From: an uncultured Rhodospirillales bacterium
GTDB taxonomy: Bacteria; Pseudomonadota; Alphaproteobacteria; Reyranellales; Reyranellaceae
Length of the DNA stretch: 64,000 bases
Direction of reading: 5' to 3'
Assembly: GCA_945957125.1 (NCBI GenBank)
Contig: CAMFJT010000001.1
Location: forward strand, 20,940 to 84,939
The notes below the pieces were generated by a model. That model saw only the letters and a program-made list of their open reading frames with translations, was not told the origin of the DNA and did no database searches. The first letter of the stretch is position 1; every line of letters starts with the position of its first letter. A program made the position numbers and the translations under genes. Shown piece by piece: positions 10,122-20,374 of this stretch.

Positions 10122-11744
10122 GTGTTCGATTGGGACGATTATCGGCCGCAGTCCCCTGAAGATGTCTTGTGGGACGTGGTCGTCGTCGGCGCAGGAATGG
10201 GCGGCGGATTTCTCGGCTGGTCGCTGGCGCAACAGGGCCTGAATGTCCTGTTCCTCGAGCGCGGCCGGCCGTTGGATCCCTCGGGCCCTCCCCGCAGGAC
10301 GACGAGGCTGCAGCGGCTGCTCGATCCCGATAGCGTCGCAGCCGATCTCGCCGCCCGCGGGGTATGGAATCGACGGATAACGGTGAATCGCGACGGCCGG
10401 ACCGCCTCGTTCTTCGCGCCCATGGGCAACGGTCCCGGCGGATCGTCGGTGGTCTACGGCGCCGTGCTCGAGCGATTCAGGCGGGAGGACTTCGCGGCAG
10501 GCGACCGCACCGTGGACCCCGACCTGCTGCCCAACGGCTGGCCGATCGAATATGACGATTTTCTTCCGTATTACCGGCGGGCAGAGGCCTTGATGGGCGT
10601 TCGGGGCACGCCCGACCCGACCGATCCCGACGACGATTCCCGGCTGCTCGAGCCGCCGCCGCTGTCGCAACGGGACAGCCATTTCTACGACGCCTTCGCG
10701 GCGGCGGGACTTTCTCCATATCGGCTGCATGTCGCCATCGCCTACAAGCCGGGCTGCGTCGAATGCCAGGGCATCGCCTGTTCGGCCGACTGCAAGGCAG
10801 GCGCCGTCGATCGGGCCTTGCGCCCGGCGCTCGTCAGTCATGGCGCGAAGCTGCTGACCGGGTTCACGGTCGACCGCCTCGGCGCGGACGGAGGCACGAT
10901 CGATCATGTGGTGGGGCGCCACGACGGGCGGGAGCTGCGGATCCGGGGACGTGTCGTGGTGCTCGCCGCGGGCGCGCTCAACACGCCGCTGATCCTCTTG
11001 CGCTCGACCGACGACCGCTGGCCGGCCGGTATCGGCAACGACGGCGGAATGGTCGGCCGCGGCCTCATGTTCCATGCCAGCGAATATTTCGCGCTCTGGC
11101 CGACCCGCGAGGTCGATGCCTCGGGGCCGGCCAAGACTCTCTCCAGCCGGGCGATGAACGTGATGGACGGACGCAAGCTCGGCAGCTTCCAGTCTGTCGG
11201 AACGCCCGTGCATCCCACGCTGGTCTCAGATTTCATGCTGGCCATTCTCGAACGACTGCTGCCGTTCAGGATCCCTCTGCTGAGGCTGGGCACGCTGGTC
11301 GCCGCAGTCTTCGGCGGCTGGCTGTTCAGGCGTGCCGCGCTGTTCGCCACCATCGTCGAGGATTTCGCTTATCGCGACAATCGGGTGGTGGTCGATCCCG
11401 ACACGCCGAGCGGCCTCAGGGTCTTCTACAACGATACGGGCGATCTCACGGCCCGAACGTCGGCATTGCGTGCAGCCATTCGTCGCCGGCTGGCGAAGCA
11501 CCGTATCCTGTTCCTGTCGAGCGGCGACTATCTCAACTACGGCCATCCGTCAGGGACGTGCCGGTTCGGCGAGTCTTCCGACACCGGCGTGCTGACGCCG
11601 GAAAACCGCGTGCACGGGGTCGACAATCTCTACGTCGTGGACGCGTCGTTCTTTCCTTCCTGCGGCGGCGTGAATCCCAGCCTCACCATCGTCGCCAACG
11701 CCCTCCGCGTCGCCGAGATCCTCGCTCGCCGCTTGCGCGCCTGA
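10122..11744 (+). CDS. GMC-family FAD-dependent oxidoreductase with Cys cluster
   Basis: GTG start; 'VVVVGAGMGGGFLGWSLAQQGLNVLFLERG', 'GGSSVVYGAV', C-terminal 'HPSGTCRFG..CGGVNPSLTIVANALRVAEIL'. Confidence 0.88.
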   Translation: MFDWDDYRPQSPEDVLWDVVVVGAGMGGGFLGWSLAQQGLNVLFLERGRPLDPSGPPRRTTRLQRLLDPDSVAADLAARGVWNRRITVNRDGRTASFFAPMGNGPGGSSVVYGAVLERFRREDFAAGDRTVDPDLLPNGWPIEYDDFLPYYRRAEALMGVRGTPDPTDPDDDSRLLEPPPLSQRDSHFYDAFAAAGLSPYRLHVAIAYKPGCVECQGIACSADCKAGAVDRALRPALVSHGAKLLTGFTVDRLGADGGTIDHVVGRHDGRELRIRGRVVVLAAGALNTPLILLRSTDDRWPAGIGNDGGMVGRGLMFHASEYFALWPTREVDASGPAKTLSSRAMNVMDGRKLGSFQSVGTPVHPTLVSDFMLAILERLLPFRIPLLRLGTLVAAVFGGWLFRRAALFATIVEDFAYRDNRVVVDPDTPSGLRVFYNDTGDLTARTSALRAAIRRRLAKHRILFLSSGDYLNYGHPSGTCRFGESSDTGVLTPENRVHGVDNLYVVDASFFPSCGGVNPSLTIVANALRVAEILARRLRA

Positions 11745-11759
11745 CCCCTGTATTGCCAC

Positions 11760-12428
11760 TCAGCCTGCGCGAACGCAGGCGGTGCCGGCCTCCGGCAGGC
11801 GTTCCGCCAAGGCTGCGGCCGACAGCGGCCATCGCCCGGCCTGGCTCTCGAGATACCGGCTCTTGCGCTGCATCGCGAGGCGGCAATCGGCAGACCCAGC
11901 CGTCTCCTCGCGCGTGCCGGTCAGGATGGCGGCATCGATCCCCTCATCGTGCCGCATGCGGTCGAGAAGCTTTCGAACCGCGTCGGCATCGGGCGCGTCG
12001 TGCGGCGCGACCAGCGCGATGAATGCGCCGGTGGCCTGTTCGACGGTCCAGCGCGCCGCCATCGGGAGATCGGCGGCCGCATCCGCCTTCACGATGCGTA
12101 TCCAGGGCCGCGTCCCGCGAAGGCGCGCGAGCAGGCGCAGCGTTTCGGGAGGCGCGCCGGGGCGATCGCAAACGCAGATCTCCCAACTGCCGTCGCCATG
12201 CGCCTCGACCATCCCCGCCACCGCGCTCATGGTCCCCGGGGCGTGCTCGACAGTATCGAGCAGGAAGCTCACTTGCCGCGGCCGGTCCTCGTAGGCCCGC
12301 CCGTCGGGCAAGGCGAGTGCCGGAAAGAGCATGCCGCGAACCTTCGACCAAGTCACCTTGACTGCGATGGCCAGTCCGAAGTTGCGGGAGACCTTGAGAA
12401 AGCGGCGGGGCAGCGAGAGGTCGTTCAA
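11760..12428 (-). CDS. Glycosyltransferase-like protein (GT2-like fragment/family)
   Basis: 'WEICVCDRPGAPPETLRLL', 'ATGAFIALVAPHDAPDADAV' GT-A-like; ATGA overlap with 12425 gene. Confidence 0.55.
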   Translation of the reverse strand: MNDLSLPRRFLKVSRNFGLAIAVKVTWSKVRGMLFPALALPDGRAYEDRPRQVSFLLDTVEHAPGTMSAVAGMVEAHGDGSWEICVCDRPGAPPETLRLLARLRGTRPWIRIVKADAAADLPMAARWTVEQATGAFIALVAPHDAPDADAVRKLLDRMRHDEGIDAAILTGTREETAGSADCRLAMQRKSRYLESQAGRWPLSAAALAERLPEAGTACVRAG

Positions 12429-13543
12429 AGCCGGCCTCCCGTCTCCGCCGGCGCGATCGCGGCAAGCCTATCCCGCATCCGCCGCCCGATCGCCGCCGCC
12501 GAATAATCCTCGAGCATGAGCGTTCGCGCCCGCGCGCCCTTCGCCGCGGCCGCGCCGGGATTGGCGACCACGTGCCGCAGCAGCTCGCGCAGGTGCTCGC
12601 GCGAGGGATCCGGCCAGATCGCGCCCCTGGCATAGGGTCCGTGGCTGCGTTCGATCTCGACCAGCCGGTAACGCAGGGGAAATCCGACCTCTTCCGTCAC
12701 GAAGTCGACCGTGCCGCCGTAGTCGGTGGCGATCGCGGGCACGCCCAGCGCCATGGCCTCGGCGACCGTCAGGCCGAAACCCTCGGTACGATGGGGCGAG
12801 ACATAGCAGTCTGCCGCACCGACGAGCCCCGCAAGCTCGAGGGTTTCCATTTGCTGGCGCAGGACCAGGCACCGCCGATTGCGTGCCTCCAGCGCAGCGA
12901 GATATGCGCCAAGCTCCGGATCCTTGTCGGCGTTGGTGACCTTGAGGACGAGCCTCACTCTTTCGTGCTCCGTGAAGGCCGCTTCGAAGGCATCGACGAG
13001 GCAATGGGGGTTCTTGCGCGCCACCATGCTGGTGGCGTCGAAGACGTAGAGAAACATGAATTCGTCGCGGGAAATCCCGAGACGTTCGCGCCATCCGGTC
13101 TGCGGCGCCGGGACTGCCGCCACGACGTGAGGCATGACGATGACGGGCTTGGCGGTCAGCGCCTGAATGGCGCGCTGGCAAAATACCGACGGAGTCCATA
13201 TTTCGTCGAAATGACTGAATTCGGCCCAGAATTCGTCACGAAAGGCGGGAAGCTCCCATACCCAAATGCCGATCTTGTATTTCGCCCTCGCGAAGCTGCG
13301 GCCATGGAAATGCAGGAAGCGATGGACGGAATCGGCATTCGTCTGAACGATTGCCACGGAATGGCGCGGCTTTTCTCCCCGCTCGAAGCGTCCGATGCTC
13401 GCCTCATGGGTGAATATCTCGTGCAGCGGGACCAGGCACACCGGAATCTCGGCGGCGCGCAGGGCCGCGAGATATCCGCGGGCGGCGGTGCCGGGGCTGA
13501 TGACGACTCCGGTCGGGCCGTAGAAATTGACGCCAGGGACCAT
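12425..13543 (-). CDS. Glycosyltransferase family 4 (GT-B); start set at MVPGVNFYG, ORF extends to 13579
   Basis: 'CYVSPHRTEGFGLTVAEAMALGVPAIATDYGG' GT1/GT4 donor-binding motif. Confidence 0.88.
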   Translation of the reverse strand: MVPGVNFYGPTGVVISPGTAARGYLAALRAAEIPVCLVPLHEIFTHEASIGRFERGEKPRHSVAIVQTNADSVHRFLHFHGRSFARAKYKIGIWVWELPAFRDEFWAEFSHFDEIWTPSVFCQRAIQALTAKPVIVMPHVVAAVPAPQTGWRERLGISRDEFMFLYVFDATSMVARKNPHCLVDAFEAAFTEHERVRLVLKVTNADKDPELGAYLAALEARNRRCLVLRQQMETLELAGLVGAADCYVSPHRTEGFGLTVAEAMALGVPAIATDYGGTVDFVTEEVGFPLRYRLVEIERSHGPYARGAIWPDPSREHLRELLRHVVANPGAAAAKGARARTLMLEDYSAAAIGRRMRDRLAAIAPAETGGRL

Positions 13544-13681
13544 TGGGCCGCGGTAGCACGGCTGGCCACTGCGCCTCAATAAGGTGCGTTCCTCGAATCG
13601 CGCGCGGCGAATCCTTGGTCGACACAGGCAAGCATGTTAGCTTCGCGATTCTCAGCTTAATTTTTTTCCGGCCGTGTTCCC

Positions 13682-14674
13682 GTGTCCGAAGACGTGACTG
13701 TGCTCATCGCGAATCTCGGCCGGCCGGAAAACCTCCGCTCCTGCCTCGCGTCCGTCCTCGGTCCCGCCCGGGGCGATGTTTCGTTGCGCGTGATCGTGGG
13801 ATTCAATTTCGAAGGCGAGGGTGAGGGGCCCCGCGTCGTGGCGCGCGAGTATCCGCAAGTGGAGCAAATCCGCGCGCCGGTCAGGATGGGATATTGCCGT
13901 GCCTACAATCAGCTGATGGCACGAGCGACCGGGCGCTATTTCCTTCTGCTCGACGACGACACGATTCTCGGCCCCCGCGCCATCGAAGGCATGGTGCGTT
14001 TCATGGACGAGCATGCCGATATCGGGCTTGCCGGATGCCGGACCATCAATCGCGACGGCAGCTATCAGAAGAGCACGGCCCGGATGTTCACGCTGGGGAC
14101 GGAGCTCGCGAATGCTTTCCGTCCGGCGGCGTTCTGGAACGACGGCATCGACGCGACCGTGACGTCCTGGCAGCCGACCGATTGGCTGAACGGCCATTTT
14201 CTCTTCGTGCGGGCCACGGTGTTCCAGCAGGTGGGGGGCTTCGACGAATTCTATTACACCGTTCAGTGCGAGCCCGACTGGTGTCTCGGCATCTGGCGGG
14301 CCGGCTGGAAAGTTGCGTATTTCCCCGGTGTCGAGGTCATCCATGTCGGCGGCGAGCACAGCGTTGCGACGGCCGTGAAAAGTGAGGCCAACATCCTCCG
14401 GCTCCATGTCAATCGGTACTATTTCATGCGCAAGCGCTACGGTTCGCTCTCCATGCACCTGCTTCGGCCCATCATGAGCGCCGGCGCGACACTGCGCCTC
14501 CTGAAATTCGCCGCCTTGTGGCTGCTCCGCCCCGAACGTCGCCCGGAGGCGGCCCCCAAGATCGCGGCGTACTGGAAGGTCGTGCTTCTGGGCGTCGCGC
14601 GCCGCCCGGACCGGCTGCCGGATTCGCTGGCGCGCGCTTACGCGAATTTCGCGTTTTTCGAGCCCAGCCATTGA
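13682..14674 (+). CDS. Glycosyltransferase family 2 (rhamnosyltransferase-like)
   Basis: 'VTVLIANLGRPENLRSCLASVL', 'YFLLLDDDT', 'GHFLFVRATVFQQVGGFDEFYY'. Confidence 0.9.
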   Translation: MSEDVTVLIANLGRPENLRSCLASVLGPARGDVSLRVIVGFNFEGEGEGPRVVAREYPQVEQIRAPVRMGYCRAYNQLMARATGRYFLLLDDDTILGPRAIEGMVRFMDEHADIGLAGCRTINRDGSYQKSTARMFTLGTELANAFRPAAFWNDGIDATVTSWQPTDWLNGHFLFVRATVFQQVGGFDEFYYTVQCEPDWCLGIWRAGWKVAYFPGVEVIHVGGEHSVATAVKSEANILRLHVNRYYFMRKRYGSLSMHLLRPIMSAGATLRLLKFAALWLLRPERRPEAAPKIAAYWKVVLLGVARRPDRLPDSLARAYANFAFFEPSH

Positions 14675-15798
14675 CGATCGGTTACGACGGCAAGTTCCTG
14701 TGGAACGGCCTGAGCTTCGGCGCCCGCTCCGGGCACGGGGTTCATGCCCGGCGGCTCCTGAAGGAGATGCTCGATTGCGCTCCGACGGAGGAGTTCCGGG
14801 TCTATGCCCTCGGCGAGGATCTGGGGCTCGACCGGCGGGACAATTGCCGGACGGTCGTGCTGCCGCGCTATGCGACGAGTTCGTTCCTGCGCAACCTGAT
14901 CGCCTATCCGATCGAGCTCACGCGCCGGCCGGTGGATGTCCTTCTCGCCTATTCGACGCTGCCCGCCTACGTTCGCTGCCGTACGGTCCTGTTGCTCGCC
15001 GACATCTTCTGGCTCGCCAATCCTGGATGGCTTCCCGCGCACATTGCCCTGCCCAGAACGCTGGCGACGCGCAGCTCGGTGCGGCGCGCCGACCGCATCG
15101 TCACGACGACGGAGTTCTCCAAGCGCGAGATCGTGCGCATCCTGGATGTCCCCGCCGAGAAGATCGTCGTGGTACCGCACGGCGTGCGGTCGGAGTTCGC
15201 GCAACGACTGTCGTCGGCGGCGATCGCGGACGTCCTTGGACGGCATGGCATTCGGGGACCGTACATCCTGTCGCTGAACGACATTCACCCGCGCAAGAAC
15301 CTGGAGGGGCTGGTCGAGGCCTTCGGCCGCTTCAAGGCGCGCACCGGACTGCCGCACCAGCTCGTCATCGCCGGCCGCACCCTGTGGCCCTATCCGGAAT
15401 TCCACCGTCGGGTTGCCGGCAGCCCGTTCGCGGAAGAGATCAAGGTGCTGGGCTACGCGCCCTCCGAGGACGTGCTTGCGCTCTATCAAGGCGCGGCCGT
15501 CTTCGTCTATCCTTCGTTCTACGAAGGATGGGGGCTGCAGGTGCATGAAGCGATGATCGCCGGCGTACCCACGGCCGTCGCCAACAACACGACCATGCCC
15601 GAGATCGCCGGCGATGCCGCCGACGCGTTCGATCCCTACGATGTCGACGACATGAGCAGGAGCATGGAGCGCATCCTCACCGACCGGTCCTTGCGCGACC
15701 GGCTCGTCGAGCGGGGGCTGCAGCGGGTCAAGCTCTATTCCTGGCGCGATGCGGCCCGCGCGACGCTGGCGGTCTGCGCCGAGCTGCGCGACGGTTGA
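14671..15798 (+). CDS. Glycosyltransferase family 1/4 (GT-B)
   Basis: TTG start overlapping previous stop; 'YILSLNDIHPRKNLEGLVEAF', 'VFVYPSFYEGWGLQVHEAMIAGVPTAVANNTTMPEIAGDAA'. Confidence 0.9.
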   Translation: MTIGYDGKFLWNGLSFGARSGHGVHARRLLKEMLDCAPTEEFRVYALGEDLGLDRRDNCRTVVLPRYATSSFLRNLIAYPIELTRRPVDVLLAYSTLPAYVRCRTVLLLADIFWLANPGWLPAHIALPRTLATRSSVRRADRIVTTTEFSKREIVRILDVPAEKIVVVPHGVRSEFAQRLSSAAIADVLGRHGIRGPYILSLNDIHPRKNLEGLVEAFGRFKARTGLPHQLVIAGRTLWPYPEFHRRVAGSPFAEEIKVLGYAPSEDVLALYQGAAVFVYPSFYEGWGLQVHEAMIAGVPTAVANNTTMPEIAGDAADAFDPYDVDDMSRSMERILTDRSLRDRLVERGLQRVKLYSWRDAARATLAVCAELRDG

Positions 15799-17516
15799 GG
15801 CGGGCCATGTCGAGAAGACTCTGGCGGCAAGCGGGACTCGCGGCGGTGCTGCTCCTCTCGAGCCTGGCTGCCCGCGACGGATGGAGCCAGGGGCAAGCGG
15901 GTGGGCGGGAGCCGCAATATCTCCTGTTCCAGCTGTTCACCGCGGGCCCGGGCTTTTCGACCGAGTCGGGCCGGCGGGCGATCTCTCAGCTTCCCGATCC
16001 CATGTTCCTCGATCGCGAGGCCAAGGCGATCCTCGACACGATCGGCCTGCGCGGCGAGCCGCTGCATCGGCTCGGCGTCACCGTCGGGCCGCTCGCTCTC
16101 GACCATACCGATGCCCAGCTCCGCACCCTCATCGAACGGACCTTCGCGATCGCGGCGAAGTACCGGATCGCGGTCGCTCTGCACATCGACGATTCCAAGT
16201 TCTGGATGAACCGCCGCGACCTGTGGAACGACCCGGCGAACGTCGAGGCGCTCGACTGGAAGGGAACGCCGAATACCGGCCAATATCTGAACTGGGGCGA
16301 GCCGTGGAAGCTGGCGCCTCAGGCCTGCTTCAACAGCCAGAAGGTCGTTGCCGAGGCGCGGCGAATCGCCGGGCAGGTCATCGGTCCGGCGATCGCCGAA
16401 CAGGTCGCGAAGTTGCGCCAGACCGGCGACGAAGGGCTGTTCGCCGGCGTCATCGTCGGCTGGGAGACGGCGATCGGGCAGGACTACGCGACGCGCCGGG
16501 ATCTCGGCTACTGCGCGCTCAGGAACCTGGGCTTCAGCGAGAAGTCGCCGCCGGCCGATCCCGACCGGGAGCTGGAGAAGGTCGTCCAGGGCTGGATCGG
16601 GGTCTGGTCGAAATCGCTGGTCGACGCGGGCCTATCGAGCAACAGGATCTATTCCCACATCACGTTCAACTCGCGGAAACGGTTCGACGAGACGCGCAAC
16701 CGCGATGGTCGCTCCTATTCCAAGAGCGTCCTGCACACGCCACCCGACGTGGCGTTCGGCACAACGCATCGGCCCGGTTTCAGCACCTACCCCGATGCCG
16801 ACATCCTCGAGGAAATCTACGCCGCTCTTGCCCGTCACGGAAATCCGCCCTGGGGCTCGGCCGAAGGCACCAACGTCGATATCCAGGGGCCGCCGCAGAT
16901 ACCGGACGAGGGAATGGAGGACTATCTCGCCCGCATGTTCAATCACGGCGCGGCGATGACCAACGTGTTCGGCTGGGGCATCGGCGCCAAGGGCAACCCC
17001 TTCCGTCAGGCGACCGAGCGGCCCGAAGCGCTCGCCGCCTATCGCAAGTTCCTGCGCGGCGAGCGGCTCGCGGAGAGGCCGCTCGAGCAGTCCTATCGCA
17101 GCGGCCGGTCGCTGATCCAGAAGCTCATGAGAGCGTTGCCCGCGAAGATCGAGAGCTATCTGCGCGCCGGCGGCGATCCCCAGGTGATCCAGCCGAAGGT
17201 CAAGCGGCTGGAGGAGAACATGAAGGAGGGGCGGCTCGACGCCGTGAAGCAGGAGCTCGATCAGATCGAAGCGACGATCGGAGCGAAGCTCGGCGAGAAG
17301 CCGCCGGCCGGGCGGGCCGAAGGCTTCGATGTCGGCGCGCTGCAGCAGAAGATGCGGGCCCTGCCGGCGAGGATCGACGGCTTCCAGCGCCGCGGGGGCA
17401 ACATGGCCCTGGTCAAGCCGCGGGTCGAAAGCATCCAGAAGCGCATCGGCGCCGGCGAGCTCGAGAAGGCGTTCGCGGAGGTCCAGGCGCTCGAGCCCAT
17501 CCTCGACGGGCCCTGA
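15795..17516 (+). CDS. Secreted protein of unknown function, glycosidase-like, with C-terminal duplicated helical module
   Basis: Signal peptide; overlaps upstream GT; 'IAVALHIDDSKFW', 'GWETAIGQDY' suggestive of a sugar-active TIM barrel; internal repeat at C-terminus. Confidence 0.6.
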   Translation: MRRAMSRRLWRQAGLAAVLLLSSLAARDGWSQGQAGGREPQYLLFQLFTAGPGFSTESGRRAISQLPDPMFLDREAKAILDTIGLRGEPLHRLGVTVGPLALDHTDAQLRTLIERTFAIAAKYRIAVALHIDDSKFWMNRRDLWNDPANVEALDWKGTPNTGQYLNWGEPWKLAPQACFNSQKVVAEARRIAGQVIGPAIAEQVAKLRQTGDEGLFAGVIVGWETAIGQDYATRRDLGYCALRNLGFSEKSPPADPDRELEKVVQGWIGVWSKSLVDAGLSSNRIYSHITFNSRKRFDETRNRDGRSYSKSVLHTPPDVAFGTTHRPGFSTYPDADILEEIYAALARHGNPPWGSAEGTNVDIQGPPQIPDEGMEDYLARMFNHGAAMTNVFGWGIGAKGNPFRQATERPEALAAYRKFLRGERLAERPLEQSYRSGRSLIQKLMRALPAKIESYLRAGGDPQVIQPKVKRLEENMKEGRLDAVKQELDQIEATIGAKLGEKPPAGRAEGFDVGALQQKMRALPARIDGFQRRGGNMALVKPRVESIQKRIGAGELEKAFAEVQALEPILDGP

Positions 17517-17665
17517 GACCGGTGACTACCAGAAGGTCGTCCGCTGGGCACGCGCCCCTCCGGTGGCGCGCGATGCGTCGCTTCTCGCAAGCCGGTCGAG
17601 ATGCTATCGTCGGCCATGATCGGCGAAAATCGGAAAAGGCGGATCGGATTCCCAGCACGATTTTA

Positions 17666-18823
17666 ATGAAACTGACCTCTCTCATTTGGTGTGGCGCATT
17701 GGTCGGCCTGGCCGGTTGCGCGGGTCTCCCCTCCGGCGGTCCGACGACTTCCGACATCAACAAGGAAGCGGTGACCAGCGGCGCCCATCGCTTCAACATC
17801 GTCGAAGTCGACAATCGCGTCGTGGACGTGGTGATGGCACGGCCTCGGGACGATCTTTCCGCGGCCTTCTCGGGGGCCGGCAAGCCGCCAAGTCCGACCA
17901 TCGGAGTGGGGGATTCGATCTCGGTGTCGATCTTCCAGTCCGGCGGCGTGGGCGCGGGCGTGCTGTCGGGCACGATGAACAGCGCGGGAACCGCCACGCA
18001 GTCCATCGTCGTGCCGGACCAGGTGGTTGCCGCGGACGGCGCGATCAGCGTGCCCTATGCCGGACGTCCGCGTGTCGCCGGCCGGACGCCGTTGCAGGTG
18101 CAGCAGGCGATCGAGCAGCTTCTCGCCGAGACGGCCCAGAAGCCGCAGGTCATCGTCACCGTCACGAAGAGCGTGTCCGACAAGGTCACGGTGGGCGGGG
18201 ATATCGTGAACGGCGCGCGCATCCCCCTTTCGTTCCGGGGCGAGCGCATCCTCGACGTCATCGCCGCGGCGGGCGGGGTGAAGACGCCCCTGTACGAGAC
18301 CTTCGTCCGCCTGTCGCGCGGGGGCACGACGGTGTCGGTCTCGATGGAGCGTCTGGTCGCCGACCCGAAGGAAAACATCTATGTCTGGCCGGACGACGTC
18401 ATCACGCTGGTCCGCATTCCGCAAACCTTCGTCGTGTTCGGTGCGACGGCGAACAATGCGCAGCTCTCGTTCAACGCCGCCGACGTCACCCTGGCACAGG
18501 CGATCGCGAAAGCCGGAGGGCTGCAGGACGTCCGTGCCGACCCCGCCGGCGTGTTCCTGTTCCGGTTCGAGCCTCAGCCGGTCGCCGCGGCCTTGGGCGT
18601 CCCGCCTTCGCCGACGGCCGACGGCCGCTCGCCGGTGCTCTACCACGTCAATCTGCAGGCCGCCGATGGCTACTTCCTGGCCGGACGCTTCCCGGTGCAG
18701 AACAACGACATCGTCTACGTCGCCAACGCCGCGTCGAACCAGCTCCAGAAGTTCCTGACCCTTCTGGGAACGGTCACGCAGCCGGTGTTCAGCGGCGTCG
18801 TGGTCGTGAAGACCATCCAGTGA
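17666..18823 (+). CDS. Polysaccharide export lipoprotein (Wza-like, SLBB domains)
   Basis: Lipobox 'LAGCAG'; 'IGVGDSISVSIFQSGG'; 'VPDQVVAADGAISVPYAGRPRVAGRTPLQVQQAIEQ'; SLBB repeats. Confidence 0.9.
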   Translation: MKLTSLIWCGALVGLAGCAGLPSGGPTTSDINKEAVTSGAHRFNIVEVDNRVVDVVMARPRDDLSAAFSGAGKPPSPTIGVGDSISVSIFQSGGVGAGVLSGTMNSAGTATQSIVVPDQVVAADGAISVPYAGRPRVAGRTPLQVQQAIEQLLAETAQKPQVIVTVTKSVSDKVTVGGDIVNGARIPLSFRGERILDVIAAAGGVKTPLYETFVRLSRGGTTVSVSMERLVADPKENIYVWPDDVITLVRIPQTFVVFGATANNAQLSFNAADVTLAQAIAKAGGLQDVRADPAGVFLFRFEPQPVAAALGVPPSPTADGRSPVLYHVNLQAADGYFLAGRFPVQNNDIVYVANAASNQLQKFLTLLGTVTQPVFSGVVVVKTIQ

Positions 18824-18842
18824 CGATCGGGCCGAAAGCGAC

Positions 18843-20285
18843 TTGAGCCGGGCCTCGACTGCCGGCAGGCCGTGGCACCAGCTTGCCTTCGTGATCGGCG
18901 AGGCCATCCTGTCCCTGATCTCGGGCGGGGTCATCTTCATCGTCATCTCGCGGATATCCGGGCCGGACCTGCTCGGCACCTATGCGCTGGCCCTCGCCTG
19001 GCTGCTCGCGTTCCAGGGGTTGAGCGGGTTCGGTATCCCAGCCTTCGTCATGCGCGAGGTCGGCGCGTACGGCCGCGCCGCCGCCGGGCAGGTCGTGCAT
19101 GCGATGGTGCTCGGCCTGTTTACCGGGCTGCTGGGGCTGGCGCTCATGGTCGGCGCGAGTCGTGTCGTGGGCTATCCGGCCGACGTCGCCGACATCATCG
19201 CCGTCGCCAGCCTGGCGTTGATCCCGTCGAGCTTCGTCACGTCGTGCCGGTCCGTCTTCCTGGCCCTGCGCACGATGCACTTCACGCTCATCGCCGTGCT
19301 GGTCGAGGTTTCCATCACCCTGTCCGCCAGCCTGTACCTCGTCCTCTCCGGAGGCGGCGCGATGGGCCTCATGGTCACGCTCGTCGTGGCCAAGACGGCG
19401 TCGGCGGCAATCAGCCTCACCCTGCTGCGTTCCCGAATCCGCCTGGACCGGCCGGCGATCAGCCGGCGCGACCTCGTCGCGACGGCGCGCACGATCTTCA
19501 CGTTCGGCATCGGCAGCATGCTCGGGATGCTGACGATGCGGATCAACACCATCATGGTGTCGATCTGGGCCGATCTCGCGGCGGTCGGCCATTTCGCGGC
19601 GGCGACCAAGATCATGGAGATCGGCCTGATCGTGCCGACCCTGTTCCTCCAGCTCCTGATGACCCGCATCGCCTACAGCTTCAATACGCTGGGGACACGC
19701 GACCCCAACCAGTTTGCCGCGTGGTACCAGGTCCTGTTCGCGCTCGTGCTCCCGACCTGCGTCGGAGGCTGGGTCTTCGCCGGGTTCATCCTCGAGACGC
19801 TGTTCGGGCCGGCGTTCGGCGATTCGGTCTGGATCCTCAGGATCCTCATGATCTACCTGGCGATCGAGGCGGCCGACGCCGCCATGAGCGTGACGCTGCA
19901 GGCCGCACACAGGCAACGCGAGGACGCCACCCGCCTGGCAGCCAATCCCCTGGTCAACATCGCCCTCAATGCAGCGCTTCTGCCGACCGTCGGAACGGTC
20001 GGTGCGGCCCTGGGGCGGGTCGGCGGCGTCGCGGCATCGGCGACGCTGCGCTCCCGCTTCATCGCCCGGACGTTCTCGCGGGTGCACTGGTTCCGTTTCG
20101 CCTTCAAGCCGGCGCTGATCAGCGTCGCGGCGGGCGCGGCATGCGGCCTGCTGCAGGGCATGGCCCATCCCGCCGTGCTGATGATCGGATATTGCGTGGC
20201 GACCGTGACCTTCCTGGTCGCCTGGTCGACGATCACGCCTGCCGCGGTGAGGGACATCATGAGGGCGCCGTCGGCGTCCGACTGA
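18843..20285 (+). CDS. Polysaccharide biosynthesis flippase (Wzx/MVF-like)
   Basis: About 14 TM segments; oligosaccharide flippase-like composition; position in EPS locus. Confidence 0.82.
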   Translation: MSRASTAGRPWHQLAFVIGEAILSLISGGVIFIVISRISGPDLLGTYALALAWLLAFQGLSGFGIPAFVMREVGAYGRAAAGQVVHAMVLGLFTGLLGLALMVGASRVVGYPADVADIIAVASLALIPSSFVTSCRSVFLALRTMHFTLIAVLVEVSITLSASLYLVLSGGGAMGLMVTLVVAKTASAAISLTLLRSRIRLDRPAISRRDLVATARTIFTFGIGSMLGMLTMRINTIMVSIWADLAAVGHFAAATKIMEIGLIVPTLFLQLLMTRIAYSFNTLGTRDPNQFAAWYQVLFALVLPTCVGGWVFAGFILETLFGPAFGDSVWILRILMIYLAIEAADAAMSVTLQAAHRQREDATRLAANPLVNIALNAALLPTVGTVGAALGRVGGVAASATLRSRFIARTFSRVHWFRFAFKPALISVAAGAACGLLQGMAHPAVLMIGYCVATVTFLVAWSTITPAAVRDIMRAPSASD

Positions 20286-20374
20286 ATTCGGCCATTCTTC
20301 CGGCCGATGCTTTGGGGTGGCAATTGGCCATCGGGTTGCCGATACTGCGAGGCTCCGCGGGAGGAGAAGCGGCG

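Noticed and set aside
15749-17665. 5' part of the 1024-aa ORF leading into the wza-like gene
   Set aside because: Out of frame with the supported secreted protein; real start assigned to ATG 17666 just before the lipoprotein signal peptide.
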